Shown: positions 1 through 7,807 of the stretch, in pieces
How the letters are laid out: each line of letters starts with the position of its first letter
How positions within the stretch are numbered: position 1 is the first letter of the stretch
DNA from: Gammaproteobacteria bacterium
GTDB lineage: Bacteria > Pseudomonadota > Gammaproteobacteria > Methylococcales > Methylomonadaceae
Assembly: GCA_024277935.1 (NCBI GenBank)
Contig: JAJRUF010000097.1
Span: 1-41,701 of the forward strand
Direction of reading: 5' to 3'
Length of the DNA: 41,701 nucleotides
Notes under the pieces: generated by a model
Database searches by the model: none
Told to the model about the DNA's origin: nothing
What the model saw: only the letters and a program-made list of their open reading frames with translations
Program-made: the position numbers and the translations under genes

Positions 1-2
1 AA

Positions 3-122
3 CAACAAGATGTTGATAATAGTTTTGATCAAGGTATTTCTGGGTATATTTTAAAACCAGTTAACTATAAAGAGTTTCTTTCGTCTATTCAGGTGCTTTC
101 TTCTTTTTGGACGCTTAAATAG
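3..122 (+). CDS. Response regulator, C-terminal fragment
   Basis: The window opens inside a gene. Reading from base 3 gives 39 codons ending in TAG at 120-122. The translation contains SGYILKPVNYKEF, which matches the end of a CheY-like receiver domain: the conserved Lys-Pro of strand beta-5 followed by helix alpha-5. The protein ends about 20 residues later with FWTLK, so no output domain follows. It is therefore probably a stand-alone receiver, of the type (Rcp1-like) that ends in an aromatic-rich tail. The phosphoacceptor Asp and the start lie outside the window. The partner kinase cannot be named. Confidence 0.72.
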   Translation, partial: QQDVDNSFDQGISGYILKPVNYKEFLSSIQVLSSFWTLK

Positions 123-678
123 TAAATACTGCTAAGTAAGAGAGCATCAAAGAACTCATGTTTTCACCACAGAGTTCACGGGGTTTTTGCTTGTTAAAGC
201 TCTGTGCTCTCAGGGGTTATTTTTAAACCCATTATATTTAAAAGCAAAAAGTGGACAATTCAATTAATAAAGTAACTTACACTTTTTAGTGTGAGAAAAT
301 AAGCACATCATTGTAGGATGTGCTGAGGAACGAAGCGCATCAGCTAAACTTCGTTTGATGCGCCTCCAAACATCGGCACATCTTACAGAAATATCAATAC
401 AAAAGCGTAAACTGGAAACTGAAAGATGCCTTATTCTGTATCAATAATTACTTTTAGATTAAAACTCAAAAAATTTAAAGCATATTAAAATAAATTTTTA
501 TAAGCTATGATGATATGGCTTATAAAGCTAGTATGACTTCAATACTGTTTAGGCTTTTAAAGTCTTCTTGTATTAAATAGCTGACCAGTACCTAGTCATC
601 GAATTAAAACTGTTAGAGTGCTGGCATAAACAATCAGATTTTTCACTACTCCTCATTCAAAATATTATAAAGAACATA
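123..678. other. 556-base gap upstream of rnr
   Basis: No convincing coding frame is visible. The gap holds an imperfect inverted repeat at 312-387 (listed separately). Near 168-206 there is a looser hairpin, CACAGAG pairing with CTCTGTG, which looks like an eroded interspersed repeat. The last 250 bases are very AT-rich and presumably hold the rnr promoter, but I cannot choose a convincing -35/-10 pair. Confidence 0.5.
312..387. repeat. Imperfect inverted repeat (REP/MITE-like)
   Basis: The left arm begins TGTAGGATGTGC and continues to GCGCATCA near 341. The right arm runs from TGATGCGC (355-362) to GCACATCTTACA (376-387). The arms are reverse complements with a few mismatches and enclose a short AT-rich centre. 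This is the layout of a non-coding, transposase-dependent palindromic element. No second copy was seen in this window, so family status is inferred from structure only. Confidence 0.55.
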
Positions 679-3057
679 ATGGACTCGGATTCCGATCAAA
701 AAAATACCAATACTCCAATAATAGATCCCTATGCTCAGCGAGAAGCTGAGAAATATGAGAACCCTATTCCCAGTCGTGAACTGATACTGCAATTGATTGA
801 AGAGGCAGGTGAACCTTTACGACGACAACAAATAGCTAAGAAATTTAATCTGGAATCAGCAGATAATTTGGAGGCATTACGTCGGCGACTGCGAGCAATG
901 GAACGTGATGGCCAATTAATTTTTAATCGCAGACAAAAATATTGCCTAGTAAATAGTGAAGATTTAATAGCAGGTCGGGTATTAGGTCATGCAGATGGTT
1001 TTGGCTTTGTTAAGCCTGATGATGGTTCAGCTGATTTGTTTTTATCGCCTAGGGAAATGCGTTCCTTGATGCATAATGATCGTGCCGTTGTTCGTGTTGC
1101 AGGTTTGGACCGTAAAGGGCGTAGAGAAGGAGCTGTTGTCGAAATTTTAGAACGTAATACCCAACAAGTGGTGGGACGTTTAATTCAGGAAAGAGGCTTA
1201 AGTTTTGTTGCACCAGACAATAACAAGATTACTCAGGATATTTCAATACCCAAGGACGAATTAGGTAAAGCAAAAAAAGGTGAAATTGTAGTTGCAGAAA
1301 TCATCCAATTTCCAAGTAACCATCGTCAGCCAATAGGGCGAATTGTAGAAGTATTAGGTAAGCATCTGGCTCCTGGAATGGAAATAGATATGGCTTTACG
1401 TTCGCATGACCTACCTTTTCAGTGGCCCACTGAACTCCTTAAGGAAACTAAGTGCTTTACTAAAGAAGTACCTGAGGATGCAAAAGAAGGCCGAAAAGAT
1501 ATTAGAAACCTGCCATTAGTGACGATTGATGGTGAGGATGCCAGAGATTTTGATGATGCGGTGTATTGTAAAAAAACGGCAAAAGGGTGGAAACTTTTAG
1601 TTGCTATTGCAGATGTTTCTCACTATGTACAAGTTAATACAGCATTAGATGCTGAGGCTAAAAATAGAAGTACTTCCGTTTATTTTCCTGAGCAAGTGAT
1701 CCCAATGCTTCCTGAGGTTCTGTCGAATGGCTTATGCTCACTTAATCCTGAAGTCGACCGTTTATGTATGGTTTGTGAATTGTATATAAATTTAGAAGGC
1801 AAGGTGGTTCGTTCAGGGTTTTTTAATGCTGTAATGAGGTCTCATGCGCGTTTAACTTATACCAATGTTGCAAAAATTCTGGTTGATGGTAATAAAACAT
1901 TAACAAAAAAATATGCCAGTTTAGTCCCTCAGTTAGAAGAACTTTATAATTTATATAAAGTAATGCGTAAACAACGCGAAGTGCGTGGAGCAATGGATTT
2001 TGATACCCAAGATACCCAAATTATTTTTGGTGAAGATAGGAAAATTGAGAAAATTATTCCTACTCAACGTAATGATGCGCATAAGTTAATTGAAGAATTT
2101 ATGATTACAGCCAATATGGCTGCTGCACGTTTTTTAATTCGTAAAAAAATGCCCCACCTATTGCGAGTGCATGAAGGGCCTGGGACAGAAAAATTATTAA
2201 ACCTTAAAAGTTTTTTAAATGAATTGGGCTTGGTTTTAGGCGGAGGGGATAAACCCACACCTTTAGACTATATGCATTTACTTAATTCTGTACAAGGCAG
2301 GGCAGACGCTCACCTTATTCAAACCGTATTGTTACGCTCAATGTCTCAAGCGGTTTATAGTCCAGAAATTAAAGGGCATTTTGGCTTGGCATTAGATGCC
2401 TACGCGCATTTTACTTCGCCCATTAGACGTTACCCTGATTTACTGGTACATCGTGCGATTAAACATTGCTTATTAGGTAAGCCTGCCGAAAGTTTCTTTT
2501 ATGGTATACCTGATATGGTAGTGCTTGGTGAGCATTGTTCAAGTAACGAGCGCCGTGCAGATGAAGCCACACGAGATGTGGTTAACTGGCTTAAATGTGA
2601 ATATATGTTGGATAAAGTCGGTGAAAGTTTCCAAGGCATTATTACTGCTGTCACCGGTTTTGGTTTTTTTGTAGAACTAGACAAAGTATATGTGGAAGGT
2701 TTGGTGCATATCACCAACTTACCACAAGACTTTTTTCATTTTGATGCTAAAACGCATCAATTAAAAGGGGAAAGAACGGGTATTAAATTCCGTTTAGGGG
2801 ATAAAGTCAAAGTAACAGTTGCTAGAGTTGATTTAGATGAAAAGAAAATTGACTTTGATTTGCTTAGTGGACTTCCTAAGTCAACTAAAACAAAAAAATC
2901 AACAAAAAAAGGTAAGCCTACGGACAAGAAAAAAGCTAAATCTAAATTTAGTAAGCCCAAGCATAAAGCAAAGCCAACAAGCAAAAAAGAAAACCAATCA
3001 AATACTAAAAAGAAACCAAGCAAAGCCAAGAGACCAGCAAAAAGGAAAGATAGCTAA
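679..3057 (+). CDS. rnr: Ribonuclease R (3'-5' exoribonuclease)
   Basis: 792 residues, the usual RNase R length. Order of parts: N-terminal helix-turn-helix region containing the family hallmark PIPSRELIL (residues 29-37), cold-shock/OB domain starting about 98 (GRVLGHADGFGFVKP), RNB catalytic domain, S1 domain about 650-735, and a very Lys-rich tail to the end. The catalytic site is intact: TIDGEDARDFDDAV supplies the four metal-binding aspartates D284, D290, D292 and D293, equivalent to D272/278/280/281 of the E. coli enzyme. The enzyme degrades structured RNA, including rRNA and mRNA decay intermediates, in the cytoplasm. The ATG at 679 is the first in frame; the ribosome-binding site is weak (AAAGAA). 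rlmB follows after two bases, the classic rnr-rlmB pair. Confidence 0.97.
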   Translation: MDSDSDQKNTNTPIIDPYAQREAEKYENPIPSRELILQLIEEAGEPLRRQQIAKKFNLESADNLEALRRRLRAMERDGQLIFNRRQKYCLVNSEDLIAGRVLGHADGFGFVKPDDGSADLFLSPREMRSLMHNDRAVVRVAGLDRKGRREGAVVEILERNTQQVVGRLIQERGLSFVAPDNNKITQDISIPKDELGKAKKGEIVVAEIIQFPSNHRQPIGRIVEVLGKHLAPGMEIDMALRSHDLPFQWPTELLKETKCFTKEVPEDAKEGRKDIRNLPLVTIDGEDARDFDDAVYCKKTAKGWKLLVAIADVSHYVQVNTALDAEAKNRSTSVYFPEQVIPMLPEVLSNGLCSLNPEVDRLCMVCELYINLEGKVVRSGFFNAVMRSHARLTYTNVAKILVDGNKTLTKKYASLVPQLEELYNLYKVMRKQREVRGAMDFDTQDTQIIFGEDRKIEKIIPTQRNDAHKLIEEFMITANMAAARFLIRKKMPHLLRVHEGPGTEKLLNLKSFLNELGLVLGGGDKPTPLDYMHLLNSVQGRADAHLIQTVLLRSMSQAVYSPEIKGHFGLALDAYAHFTSPIRRYPDLLVHRAIKHCLLGKPAESFFYGIPDMVVLGEHCSSNERRADEATRDVVNWLKCEYMLDKVGESFQGIITAVTGFGFFVELDKVYVEGLVHITNLPQDFFHFDAKTHQLKGERTGIKFRLGDKVKVTVARVDLDEKKIDFDLLSGLPKSTKTKKSTKKGKPTDKKKAKSKFSKPKHKAKPTSKKENQSNTKKKPSKAKRPAKRKDS

Positions 3058-3059
3058 AT

Positions 3060-3800
3060 ATGAATGTTACAAAAATATTTGGAATCCATGCGGTACAAGC
3101 TGCGTATGACTTTTCGGCAGACAAAATAAAGCATATCTGGGTGGATAGTCAGCGACAAGATAAGCGTTTACTTCCTTTATTAAGGCAATTACAAAGTTTA
3201 AGTCTTAATATAGAAAAACTGGATAGAAAGCGACTCGATAAATTAACAGATGGCAAAAATCATCAAGGTATAGTGGCTGAGATTGAATTACCTAGTGTTC
3301 ATTCAGAAGAAGAACTTAAGCATATTGTAGGTACAATGCATGATATGCCTTTCTTTTTGGTCCTCGATCAAGTTCAAGACCCTCATAATTTAGGTGCCTG
3401 TTTAAGGTCTGCCGATGCTGCCGGTGTTCATGGCATTATTATTACTAAAGATAATTCGGCCAGCATTACGCCTACCGTGTGTAAGGTGTCAAGTGGTGCT
3501 GCTGAAACAGTCCCTGTTTATCAAGTCACAAACCTAGCCAGAACCTTACGCTGGCTAAAAGAGCAAAATATCTGGATTGTGGGATCTATAGGTGAGACAG
3601 AGCAATCAATTTTTAACACTGACTTAAATATGCCTCTAGCAATAGTGATGGGGACGGAAGGAACAGGCATGAGGCGTTTAACTCAGGAGCAATGTGATTT
3701 TTTGGTTAAAATACCAATGGTTGGGAAAGTAGAAAGTTTAAATGTATCAGTAGCCGCAGGCATTATGATCTATGAAGCATTTAAGCAAAGAATGCAGTAA
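3060..3800 (+). CDS. rlmB: 23S rRNA (guanosine-2251-2'-O)-methyltransferase
   Basis: 246 residues of the SPOUT/TrmH superfamily. Residues 1-75 form the small L30e-like RNA-binding domain. The SAM-binding knot carries all three motifs: motif 1 DPHNLGACLRSADAAG (107-122), motif 2 VMGTEGTGMRRL (196-207) and motif 3 IPMVGKVESLNVSVAAG (218-234). The position before rnr's neighbours and the N-terminal domain identify it as RlmB rather than TrmL or TrmH. RlmB methylates the P-loop of 23S rRNA. The start lies two bases after the rnr stop, so the two are almost certainly co-transcribed and translationally coupled. Confidence 0.95.
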   Translation: MNVTKIFGIHAVQAAYDFSADKIKHIWVDSQRQDKRLLPLLRQLQSLSLNIEKLDRKRLDKLTDGKNHQGIVAEIELPSVHSEEELKHIVGTMHDMPFFLVLDQVQDPHNLGACLRSADAAGVHGIIITKDNSASITPTVCKVSSGAAETVPVYQVTNLARTLRWLKEQNIWIVGSIGETEQSIFNTDLNMPLAIVMGTEGTGMRRLTQEQCDFLVKIPMVGKVESLNVSVAAGIMIYEAFKQRMQ

Positions 3801-3823
3801 AAATATATTTGAGGAATAAATAA

Positions 3824-4165
3824 ATGGATGAAGCAGACAAATCCTTGGCAGCTTATGAAACATTAAAAAATAGCATACCTTCCATTGGTGTTTTAAGTCG
3901 TAAGAAAAGAATTATAGCCTTTCTTAAAGTGACTAAAAAAGCTCAGGAAATGATAGAAAAACAAGACTTAAGTGAAGAAAATGCACTATACTTATTGTCT
4001 ATTTTAACTAAAAAGATAGCAGATTTTCAAAAAGCAACAATGATGGCTGCTATGCACTTGACAACGGTTAATAGAAAAATAATTCCAGCCATTGGTTTTA
4101 GATACGCTAATGAAATGCGAGCCAATTTACAATTGGTGCCAGTGGATGATATAGCTGAAGACTAG
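3824..4165 (+). CDS. Small conserved-looking protein of unknown function
   Basis: 113 residues with a good ribosome-binding site (GAGGAATAAATAAATG) 23 bases after rlmB, so probably the third gene of the rnr operon. The protein is soluble, Lys-rich and predicted mostly helical. It has no Cys, no signal peptide and no membrane span. The middle (residues 30-75) looks like paired amphipathic helices and the tail ends acidic (VDDIAED). I recognise no domain. The position after two RNA enzymes hints at an RNA or ribosome role, but that is context only. Confidence 0.7.
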   Translation: MDEADKSLAAYETLKNSIPSIGVLSRKKRIIAFLKVTKKAQEMIEKQDLSEENALYLLSILTKKIADFQKATMMAAMHLTTVNRKIIPAIGFRYANEMRANLQLVPVDDIAED

Positions 4166-4168
4166 ATA

Positions 4169-4202
4169 CTACCTGCATCATTTCTACATTTAATGCAGGT
4201 AG
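4169..4202. terminator. Hairpin between converging genes
   Basis: A perfect 10-base stem (CTACCTGCAT at 4169-4178 pairing with ATGCAGGTAG at 4193-4202) with a 14-base loop lies four bases after the stop of the 113-residue gene and just before the end of the opposing HAD gene. There is no strong U-tract on either strand. It is a plausible bidirectional terminator or mRNA 3'-end stabiliser. Confidence 0.5.
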
Positions 4203-4212
4203 CTAAACTTTG

Positions 4213-4869
4213 TTAGCCTCTAAGGCTTATGCACGGCCAGTTGGCCTCAGAAGCATATTGCCGTAGAGTGTCATCTGGGTCAACGGCAAAAGGATTGCTA
4301 ACAAGCTTTAATAAGGGTAAGTCGTTATATGAGTCACTATAAAAAAAACTGTTTTCCATTGTTTCCCCAGACTTTTCTAACCATTCATTAAGTAAAGTCA
4401 CTTTTCCTTGTTGAAAACAAGGTGTCCCCTCGAAGTTTCCTGTATAACGTCCGGCAACAAACTCAGGTGTAGTGGCCAGTAAAATATCTATACCAAATAA
4501 CTTGGCAATAGGCTCCGTTACAAAACGATTAGTTGCAGTAATAATCATAACGGTATCACCTTTAAAACGATGCTTATTAACTAATCTTATAGCAGGCTTT
4601 AATTGAATAGGCTTAATGATTTCTTCTATAAATTGAGTTCGCCATTTATAAAGCTGTTCAGGATTATTCTCTGCCAGAGGCGCTAAAGAAAAGTGTAAAA
4701 ATTCGACAATATCTAGTTTTCCTTGTTTATAGTCATCATAAAATTTAATATTTGCTGCTTCATATTGTTGTTTATCTACAATTCCCTGGTCAACCAGAAA
4801 CTGTCCCCATAAATAATCACTATCGTTTGAAATAAGGGTATTATCTAAATCAAAAATTGCTAAACTCAC
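4213..4869 (-). CDS. HAD-superfamily phosphatase (IB subfamily, SerB-like)
   Basis: 218 residues with the full HAD motif set: motif I FDLDNTL with nucleophile D7 and acid D9, motif II Thr in ITATN (T111), motif III K156, and motif IV SDSYNDLPLL with D179 and D183. The helical cap between residues 15 and 85 is of the C1 type seen in the IB subfamily that includes phosphoserine phosphatase. The gene sits divergently from rppH, a common arrangement in gammaproteobacteria. The substrate cannot be read from sequence. Because serB proper is usually longer, I call it a generic HAD-IB hydrolase acting on a small phosphorylated metabolite in the cytoplasm. Confidence 0.88.
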   Translation of the reverse strand: MSLAIFDLDNTLISNDSDYLWGQFLVDQGIVDKQQYEAANIKFYDDYKQGKLDIVEFLHFSLAPLAENNPEQLYKWRTQFIEEIIKPIQLKPAIRLVNKHRFKGDTVMIITATNRFVTEPIAKLFGIDILLATTPEFVAGRYTGNFEGTPCFQQGKVTLLNEWLEKSGETMENSFFYSDSYNDLPLLKLVSNPFAVDPDDTLRQYASEANWPCISLRG

Positions 4870-5165
4870 GTTTAAAACCTACTAGAAAAAATAAAATAAA
4901 AGAAAAGGACTATAGCGTCAGTAGGGGTTTTGTGGAACAATGGTTCTATTAATTTTAATACTGACTTGTTTTTTAATTTTACCATTCGTACAGCTAGCTA
5001 TAAATATTATAAATCGATAATAACAACTTTAATCTGCTTGTTTATAAAGTAAATGGCATGTTTGCTTTAGACAATATTGTTATAGCATTTTAAAAATTTG
5101 ACTGATGATAGCTGAAAATTTGAATGTAAATTAAAGGAATAGGAAGGCTAATAACAGGTTTTTTA

Positions 5166-5678
5166 ATGATAGACTCAAAAGGGTACCGACCAAATGTCGG
5201 GATTATCCTTTGCAATGATGATGGACGCGTATTTTGGGCTAAACGCAAAGGAATGAATTCATGGCAATTTCCACAAGGGGGAGTCGACTGTAACGAAGAC
5301 CCCGAAGATGCAATGTATCGAGAGTTGTGGGAAGAAACAGGGCTAAGGAATGAGCATGTGCAGCTACTAGGTCGTACACGTTACTGGTTGCGGTATAAGT
5401 TGCCCGAAAAATATATTAGAAAAAAATCATTGCCCTTATGTGTAGGACAAAAACAGATTTGGTATATTTTGCGTTTGTTAGGTGAGGAGTCTGAAGTCCG
5501 CTTTGACTGTGGAGATAAACAAGAATTTGATGGCTGGAAATGGGTAGACTATTGGTATCCGTTAAAAGATGTTATTTACTTTAAGCGTAAGGTTTATAAG
5601 AAAGCCATGACTGAACTAGGAGAGGTGATTGTACCAGATACAGTACCTGTTAATGCCAGCGGATTTCTTAAGCAATGA
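5166..5678 (+). CDS. rppH: RNA pyrophosphohydrolase RppH
   Basis: 170 residues of the Nudix family. The Nudix box is intact (G38, E44, R52, E53, E56, E57, G59, within AMYRELWEETGL). The N-terminus YRPNVGIILCN and the segment MNSWQFPQGG are hallmarks of RppH rather than other Nudix hydrolases. RppH removes pyrophosphate from triphosphorylated mRNA 5' ends and so starts RNase E-dependent decay. The ATG at 5166 is preceded by ACAGG at a reasonable distance. The 296-base divergent region upstream (4870-5165) must carry promoters for both this gene and the HAD gene; I saw no consensus match good enough to call. Confidence 0.95.
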   Translation: MIDSKGYRPNVGIILCNDDGRVFWAKRKGMNSWQFPQGGVDCNEDPEDAMYRELWEETGLRNEHVQLLGRTRYWLRYKLPEKYIRKKSLPLCVGQKQIWYILRLLGEESEVRFDCGDKQEFDGWKWVDYWYPLKDVIYFKRKVYKKAMTELGEVIVPDTVPVNASGFLKQ

Positions 5679-5701
5679 CAAAAATAAATTGTCACCTCCT
5701 G

Positions 5702-5727
5702 TAGAGACAAGGTATGCCTTGTCTCTA
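5702..5727. terminator. 11-base-pair hairpin after rppH
   Basis: TAGAGACAAGG and its exact reverse complement CCTTGTCTCTA flank a TATG loop, 23 bases after the rppH stop and 35 bases before the end of the convergent pyrF. There is no U-tract, so it may act as a weak bidirectional terminator or as an RNA 3' end. Confidence 0.5.
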
Positions 5728-5762
5728 AGTGCTATAGAGGCCCTCATTAACTAATTACTTTC

Positions 5763-6497
5763 TTATGAATTTGATTGAAACTGCGATAAAACCTGCCCTT
5801 GAATTTTCTCTGCCATTGCTTGACGATTTTCAGCATCACGAATAGGGCGGCCCACGACAATATAGTCAGCTCCATTTTGAAAAGCTTGTTCTACACTAAC
5901 AACCCGTTTTTGGTCATCATCAACACGATTATCAACAGGGCGTATTCCAGGAGTAATGACTAATAAACGGTGATCCAGTTCTTTGCGTAACATAGCGACT
6001 TCAAGCCCAGAAGAAACAATACCATCGCAACCTATTTCTAAAGCTCGTTTGGCGCGTGAAAGCACTAAATCACGAATATCACACTTAAATCCCAAGTCAT
6101 CTAAATCACCACGGTCAAGGCTAGTTAATGCAGTAACAGCTAAGACTTTTAAATCGCCTTTATTGGCAGCGGCCGCTTCCATAATGGCATCATTGCCATG
6201 AATAGTTGCAAGATCAACGCCTTTGCTACTTAAAGCTTTAATGGCACGGCCTACAGTGGCAGAAATATCAAAAAATTTTAAATCAACAAAAACTTTTTTG
6301 TTCTGTGCTTTTAACCATTCAATAAATCCAAAATAATCCCCCGACATAAATAATTCCATACCGACTTTATAAAAAATAACCGAGTCACCTAGCTCCTCAA
6401 CCAAGGCTTGGGCTTCTGGAATACTAGGGACATCCAAGGCCATAATTAATCGTTCACGGACAGGAATAGGTTTTTTAGAAATAAATGATTCAGTCAT
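5763..6497 (-). CDS. pyrF: Orotidine 5'-phosphate decarboxylase
   Basis: 244 residues from the ATG at 6497 (MTESFISKK). A TTG five codons upstream (6512) could extend it, but neither start has a strong ribosome-binding site and ATG is preferred. The TIM-barrel fold begins at RLIMALDVPS. The catalytic Asp-Lys-Asp cluster is present in FVDLKFFDI, with HGND following, and the phosphate-binding end is VITPGIRP plus YIVVGRPI. It catalyses the last step of UMP synthesis. It converges on rppH and is divergent from the CinA-like gene. It looks intact. Confidence 0.95.
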   Translation of the reverse strand: MTESFISKKPIPVRERLIMALDVPSIPEAQALVEELGDSVIFYKVGMELFMSGDYFGFIEWLKAQNKKVFVDLKFFDISATVGRAIKALSSKGVDLATIHGNDAIMEAAAANKGDLKVLAVTALTSLDRGDLDDLGFKCDIRDLVLSRAKRALEIGCDGIVSSGLEVAMLRKELDHRLLVITPGIRPVDNRVDDDQKRVVSVEQAFQNGADYIVVGRPIRDAENRQAMAEKIQGQVLSQFQSNS

Positions 6498-6613
6498 AAA
6501 GTCATTATCCAAATAGAGGGTTTAAACAAAATTTAACCTAATATTTTAACAGAACAAATGATAAACGAATGGTAAAATGCTCAATTCACCTAGTATTTGT
6601 ATCAGCAGTTATT

Positions 6614-7807
6614 ATGAGCAACCCCAGAGCAGAAATATTCTCCCAAGGCGAAGAAGTGATCACCGGGCAAGTTGCTGATACCAATGCCGCTTGGTTATCA
6701 GAGCAACTCGTGAATATGGGGTTTAATATTGCAAGGCATACAGCCGTAGGGGATAAGCTGCCTGACTTAGAAGAACTATTAAAAGAAATTTCTCGGCGTG
6801 CTGATATTTGTATTTGTACGGGCGGTCTAGGTCCAACCCTTGATGATTTAACAGCAGAAGCTGTTGCTAATGCATTTAAGAGGCCTTTGCTGTTAGATTC
6901 AATTGCCCTGACACAAATAGAAAGTTATTTTTTCAACAGGCAGAAAAAAATGGCTGATATTAACCGCAAACAAGCCTTTTTTCCAGAGGGAAGTGTTCGG
7001 ATTAATAATGCCTGGGGTACCGCACCAGGTTTTGCTGTTTTACAAAACCGGTGTTGGTTTGTATTTTTACCGGGTGTTCCGACTGAAATGCGTAATATGT
7101 TTAGGCAGCATATAAGCAAGCAGTTGCAACAACGTTTTGTATTGCAAGCAGAGCAATTATTTGTCATAAAATCAATAGGTATGGGTGAATCTGATTTACA
7201 ACAGAAAATCAATGACTTTGCTTTACCTGAAAATGTGCAACTCAGCTTTAGGGCAACAGCAGAAGAAGTACAAACTAAATTGTTATTTCCAGCCAATGCA
7301 GAAAATACAGCTTGTGTTAGTCAATTAATTGATTTAATAGGCGATGCAGTATTTACATGTGATAAACCGGCTAAACCCGCAGTCAGTTTTATTCAGTTAA
7401 TTGATCAGTTAATGACTGAAAAAAAATTCACCTTAGCTGTGCAAGAAACAGCTACACAAGGCTTAATATCAGCAAAATGTATAGGGTATGACTGGCTAAC
7501 TCATGCCAGTTATCAACCGTTTGAACAAGCTGAGAATACTGATTATATAAAAATTGCTGCAGATATTGCCCATAAGCTAAAACATAAAAATAAAACTGAT
7601 TTAGTGCTAGTACAGTTGTATCAAGGCAATAAAACACAATTTCTAAATAAAAAACAAAGCATAGTTATATATAATGTATTGTTAACACCTGAAGGGATTT
7701 TTCAAAATAGTCATATCCTGGCGGGCCCTGTCAAACGAAAACAAAACCAGGCGGCATTACGTGCTCTGGACTTACTAAGAAGGTTTTTACAAAACAAATG
7801 CCATTAA
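6614..7807 (+). CDS. CinA-like protein with degenerate C-terminal domain
   Basis: An earlier ATG at 6569 exists, but homology begins at MSNPRAEIFSQGEE (6614), giving 397 residues. The N-terminal half is a good CinA/MoaB-like domain: GEEVITGQVADTNAAWLSEQ, then CTGGLGPTLDDLTAEAV and FLPGVPTEM. The family's C-terminal domain is normally an NMN deamidase (PncC) with a conserved AESCTGG loop. Here the corresponding segment reads QETATQGLISAK, so the catalytic Ser position is Thr and the loop glycine is lost, and the following Gly/Ser-rich stretch is not recognisable. The N-terminal ADP-ribose pyrophosphatase activity may remain while deamidation is doubtful. The gene overlaps uup by ten bases. Confidence 0.82.
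   Translation: MSNPRAEIFSQGEEVITGQVADTNAAWLSEQLVNMGFNIARHTAVGDKLPDLEELLKEISRRADICICTGGLGPTLDDLTAEAVANAFKRPLLLDSIALTQIESYFFNRQKKMADINRKQAFFPEGSVRINNAWGTAPGFAVLQNRCWFVFLPGVPTEMRNMFRQHISKQLQQRFVLQAEQLFVIKSIGMGESDLQQKINDFALPENVQLSFRATAEEVQTKLLFPANAENTACVSQLIDLIGDAVFTCDKPAKPAVSFIQLIDQLMTEKKFTLAVQETATQGLISAKCIGYDWLTHASYQPFEQAENTDYIKIAADIAHKLKHKNKTDLVLVQLYQGNKTQFLNKKQSIVIYNVLLTPEGIFQNSHILAGPVKRKQNQAALRALDLLRRFLQNKCH

Noticed and set aside
615-625. Possible CIRCE half site (GAGTGCT) upstream of rnr
   Set aside because: The partner arm TTAGCACTC is absent at the required nine-base spacing.
6569-6613. Longer N-terminus of the CinA-like protein
   Set aside because: The added 15 residues (MVKCSIHLVFVSAVI) show no family similarity; MSNPRAEI matches the usual start.
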